Below, piece by piece: positions 12,748 to 15,073 of a stretch of 15,073 nucleotides of DNA. Location: the NCBI GenBank assembly GCA_903925435.1, contig CAIYFF010000505.1, positions 1-15,073 of the forward strand, given 5' to 3'. The notes under the pieces are model-generated. The model was given only the letters and a program-made list of their open reading frames with translations. It made no database searches and was not told where the DNA came from. This DNA comes from an uncultured Planctomycetota bacterium (lineage in GTDB: Bacteria; Planctomycetota; UBA1135; UBA2386). Both the position numbers and the translations under genes were made by a program. Each line of letters starts with the position of its first letter. Position 1 is the stretch's first letter.

Positions 12748-13452
12748 ATGACCGAAGCCTTCCTCGAACGCGACTTCAAGGCCTACGAAAAGCACCGCCA
12801 GGACGACCCCGAGTACAACGCGCTACGCCTGTCCGTGCGTCGCAAACTCAAGGGGATGGCCGACGCGGTGCAGAAGGATGCGAAGACTCTCGGCGTCGAG
12901 TTGAGCGCGCAGGCAGGCCTGCACCATCCCTACACGTTCAATGCCTATCGCGTGCGCGAGCAGCGGGCCTACTTGTGCCGCGGCGCGAAGGAGCGCAAGA
13001 AGCTCGGTGCCTTCTTCGGCGAGGCGCTCGGCAAGGACGCGGAGACGCACTACATCCAGACCGTGCTGGAGGTGTGCCTCGACGACCAAGTGGTGGAGGC
13101 ATCGCTGCGCATCCATCCACAGGCGTGGTGGGACGGCGAGAACCTTCGCAAGAAGTGCGCGAAAGACGATGACGCGCTCAAGGACTTCTGCGCGCGCCTA
13201 CGCGCCTTGCCGCCAGGGTTCGACTTGCGCGTGCACGACTGGAAGAAGAGCAACTGGTGCTCGCAGGCGCAGCCGCTGCCGATGAAGGAGACGCTCGCGC
13301 TGTACACGCCGGGCAACCACTGGCTGCACATCCAGCGCCTCTTGCCGAAGGAGGACGCGCTCGCGATGGGCGAGGAGGCAGAGGCGTGGGTCAAGAGCTC
13401 TCTGCTCGCGCTCTTGCCGGTCTACCAGTTCATCCTCTGGGACCCGAGCTGA
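12748..13452 (+). CDS. Conserved-looking hypothetical cytoplasmic protein
   Basis: A 234-residue protein I do not recognise. It has no signal peptide or membrane helix. The first 50 residues are charged and helical (FLERDFKAYEKHRQDD, RRKLKGMADAVQKDAKT). The rest is mixed alpha/beta, rich in Trp, His and Cys, with blocks such as HHPYTFNAYRVREQRAYLC, RIHPQAWWDGENL and GNHWLHIQRLLPKEDAL that look structurally constrained. The pattern of two similar halves of an alpha/beta domain suggests a ligand-binding fold, but I name no family. It is probably translated from a leaderless mRNA. It is convergent with the secreted protein at 13478 (25-nt gap) and unlinked to the lipid operon. Codon use is like that of its neighbours, so it is a real gene. 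Confidence 0.8.
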   Translation: MTEAFLERDFKAYEKHRQDDPEYNALRLSVRRKLKGMADAVQKDAKTLGVELSAQAGLHHPYTFNAYRVREQRAYLCRGAKERKKLGAFFGEALGKDAETHYIQTVLEVCLDDQVVEASLRIHPQAWWDGENLRKKCAKDDDALKDFCARLRALPPGFDLRVHDWKKSNWCSQAQPLPMKETLALYTPGNHWLHIQRLLPKEDALAMGEEAEAWVKSSLLALLPVYQFILWDPS

Positions 13453-13477
13453 CGCGACTTCGGTCCCGTCTGGTCCG

Positions 13478-14737
13478 TCACTGCGACGGATAGGTCGCCT
13501 TGACCCACTCGGTCCACTTCTCGTCCATCTGCAGGACCGAGATCCCGTAGGCCTTCTGCAGCGCGTCGCGCGTGGCGCCGACGAGGTCTTCCGAGTTGGG
13601 CGACCAGTCCTCGTTGACGCGGCCCTTCACGTCGAACAGGAACGCCTTCCACTTCGCGTGATCCAAAGACAGCAAGTAGTCCATGCGCGACCAGATCGCG
13701 ACGTGGTCCTCGAACTTGATGTCGCCGAAGTCGCGCCACTGGTAGCACTCGGAGAACGAGCGGTACTTGGTGGAGCCGGCCATCGCCTTCATCAGCGGCT
13801 TCCACTTCCACGTCGTGCGCAGGTCCGCAGGCGAGCCCTCGGTCTGGTCGTAGCTATTCCACTTCTCGTCGACTCGGCGTTCGAACCAGTGCGCGATGCC
13901 TTCGCGGATCCAGACCGGCAGGTCGTAGTTGTAGTAGCGGAATCCGTCGAGCAGGCACTGCGACAGGTTGAACGCAGTGCAGCAGTGCAGCGAGGTGTCG
14001 TGCTTGAGTCGGCCGCCGTCGCACTCGGTGGCGACCGTGAAGATGAGGCAGCCGACGTCCTTGAAGTGCCATCGTTGGCCGAACTTCGAGTCGCGGCCGA
14101 GATACTCCTTCATGTAGGCCTGGAACGGCGTCGCGCTGTCGAACAACAGCACGAGATACTTGTCCTTCATGCCTAGGTAAGGCCCGTAGCCCATGTAGGC
14201 GCTGCCCGGCAGTTTGACGACGTTCTTCGCATCCTGCGGGAAGTCCTCGTCCTTCACGCCCGCCATCGTGCGGAACTCGGAGTAGATGTCCTCGCAGCGC
14301 TGCGCAAAGAGATGCGCGCGCAACCACGGATCGAGCTTGCGCGTCTTGGGGTCGACGCCCGGGATCTTCTCGGCGAGTCGTTCGAGTTCGCCGCGGATCT
14401 TTGCGCGCGTGGCTGGATCCATGGGCACAGTCCACTCCGGCAACTCGACGCCGATGCGGAAGTGCGCGGTCTCGATCCAGCGGATCTGGCTGTAGGGGAC
14501 GGTCTTCTCGATGTCCGTCGTCTGCGCCGTGCCGGAGCCCTTGCCGCCAAACGCGAATGGCCCGAACGACACGTAGCCAGCCTTCTGCAGCGCCTCAGGC
14601 TTGTTCTTGGTGTAGGGGTCGAGTTTCCACTTCGGTTGCTTGTCCTGGGCGACGAGCGATGCGCAGGCGAGCAGCGACGCGATGAGCGTCGCGGAGGCGA
14701 GCGCCGCCGCAGAGGCTGCATTGCGGAAGGCGTTCAT
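13478..14737 (-). CDS. Secreted DUF1570/peptidase_MA-like protein with degenerate zinc motif
   Basis: A 419-residue exported protein. The first about 30 residues form a signal peptide (hydrophobic run to LLACASLVAQ). Cleavage could be by signal peptidase I after the Ala, or at LLAC as a lipoprotein. The C-terminal half resembles gluzincin-like DUF1570/peptidase_MA proteins: LPVWIREGIAHWFERR (Glu279, His283, Glu286) matches the downstream Glu helix. Where HExxH should lie, about 28 residues earlier, the sequence is His251-Cys-Cys-Thr-Ala, so the second zinc His and the catalytic Glu are absent. It is thus probably not an active protease, or it uses other ligands. The ATG at 14737 overlaps the upstream stop (ATGA); AGGAG is 11 nt away, which is rather far. 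It forms an operon with the helical-repeat gene upstream. The function is unknown. Confidence 0.75.
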   Translation of the reverse strand: MNAFRNAASAAALASATLIASLLACASLVAQDKQPKWKLDPYTKNKPEALQKAGYVSFGPFAFGGKGSGTAQTTDIEKTVPYSQIRWIETAHFRIGVELPEWTVPMDPATRAKIRGELERLAEKIPGVDPKTRKLDPWLRAHLFAQRCEDIYSEFRTMAGVKDEDFPQDAKNVVKLPGSAYMGYGPYLGMKDKYLVLLFDSATPFQAYMKEYLGRDSKFGQRWHFKDVGCLIFTVATECDGGRLKHDTSLHCCTAFNLSQCLLDGFRYYNYDLPVWIREGIAHWFERRVDEKWNSYDQTEGSPADLRTTWKWKPLMKAMAGSTKYRSFSECYQWRDFGDIKFEDHVAIWSRMDYLLSLDHAKWKAFLFDVKGRVNEDWSPNSEDLVGATRDALQKAYGISVLQMDEKWTEWVKATYPSQ

Positions 14738-15072
14738 TTGCTCTGCCACTCCTTGGCCATGCCGATCACGTCGAACGCAGACAGCTTCTCCAGCGGTTCC
14801 ATCCCGTTCATCACGCGCATCACGTTGACGGCTTCCTTGACGACGCCGTGGTCTTCCGCGCCGAGGTAGGTCTTGATGATTGGCTTCTCGCTCTCCGTCG
14901 CGACATACCGCAGCAAGCGAAGGCCCGCGGCCTTCACTTCATTGCCGTCGTTCGCCATGCGCTCCGCGAGCGCGAGCGCGCACTCGCCACTGCGCGCGAA
15001 TGGCAGCGCCTTGCTGACGAGCTCGACGTGCGATGCCCAGTCGGTGCGCGTGATCTCCAGCAGTTGCAGCAG
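14734..15072 (-). CDS. HEAT-like helical repeat protein, C-terminal part (5' end outside window)
   Basis: The frame is open from the right edge through 112 codons to a stop at 14734. The visible part is helical, with repeating about 35-residue helix pairs: a pair ending in SGECALALAERMANDG, then EVKAAGLRLLRYVATESEKP and HGVVKEAVNVMRVMNGMEPL. This is HEAT/armadillo-like, consistent with a scaffold or a protein-interaction role. The N-terminus, including any signal peptide, is off the window. An internal ATG at 14958 would cut into the repeats and is not taken as the start. Its stop overlaps the start of the secreted protein (ATGA), so the two are co-translated and probably act together. Confidence 0.65.
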   Translation of the reverse strand: MLQLLEITRTDWASHVELVSKALPFARSGECALALAERMANDGNEVKAAGLRLLRYVATESEKPIIKTYLGAEDHGVVKEAVNVMRVMNGMEPLEKLSAFDVIGMAKEWQSK

Positions 15073-15073
15073 C

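Noticed and set aside
1..15073. CRISPR array, insertion sequence or tandem repeats
   Set aside because: No regularly spaced repeats, transposase genes or terminal inverted repeats were found by reading both strands.

Overview
The window is GC-rich (roughly two thirds G+C by eye) and densely coded, with many 4-bp gene overlaps, GTG and TTG starts, and short intergenic gaps. Two proteins have candidate lipoprotein signals and one of them looks like an outer-membrane beta-barrel, so the host is a diderm bacterium. The mix of an RskA-type anti-sigma factor, HEAT-like helical repeats and a DUF1570/peptidase_MA-like secreted protein resembles Planctomycetota. That placement is an inference; no rRNA or other phylogenetic marker is present.

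Layout. (1) 1-1857, minus: most of an NDP-forming acyl/acetyl-CoA synthetase, cut by the left edge. (2) 1980-2528, plus: a small membrane-anchored PD-(D/E)XK nuclease-fold protein, divergent from gene 1. (3) 2628-2703, minus: tRNA-Phe(GAA) with encoded CCA. (4) 2822-4137, minus: an ECF sigma factor and its RskA-type membrane anti-sigma factor, joined by an ATGA overlap. (5) 4377-5486, plus, divergent from the sigma factor: a cobalamin-binding protein with the W-x9-E-H motif of CarH/LitR photoreceptors but no DNA-binding domain. (6) 5508-7390, minus: a DUF1295 membrane reductase-like protein and a CFAS/CNMT-like methyltransferase, joined by a TTGA overlap. (7) 7492-11838, plus: four genes chained by three consecutive ATGA overlaps: fatty-acid desaturase, COG2907 flavoprotein, DUF1365 protein and a second CFAS-like methyltransferase. 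(8) 11861-12670, minus: a predicted lipid-anchored beta-barrel. (9) 12748-13452, plus: an unrecognised cytoplasmic protein that appears to be leaderless. (10) 13478-15072, minus: a secreted protein with a degenerate metalloprotease motif, and the C-terminus of a helical-repeat protein cut by the right edge.

The central 9 kb (2822-11838) reads as one functional locus: an ECF sigma/anti-sigma pair, a probable light-sensing B12 protein, and two divergent operons of membrane fatty-acid modifying enzymes. COG2907, DUF1365, CFAS and DUF1295 genes recur together in clusters controlled by ChrR/sigma-E or LitR in Proteobacteria, where they belong to singlet-oxygen or light responses; related enzymes make methylated and furan fatty acids. 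Here the same kit is combined with a histidine-box desaturase and a B12 sensor lacking its own DNA-binding domain. This suggests that light or photo-oxidative stress controls remodelling of membrane lipids, possibly through the sigma/anti-sigma pair. Inverted repeats in the two divergent control regions are candidate operators.
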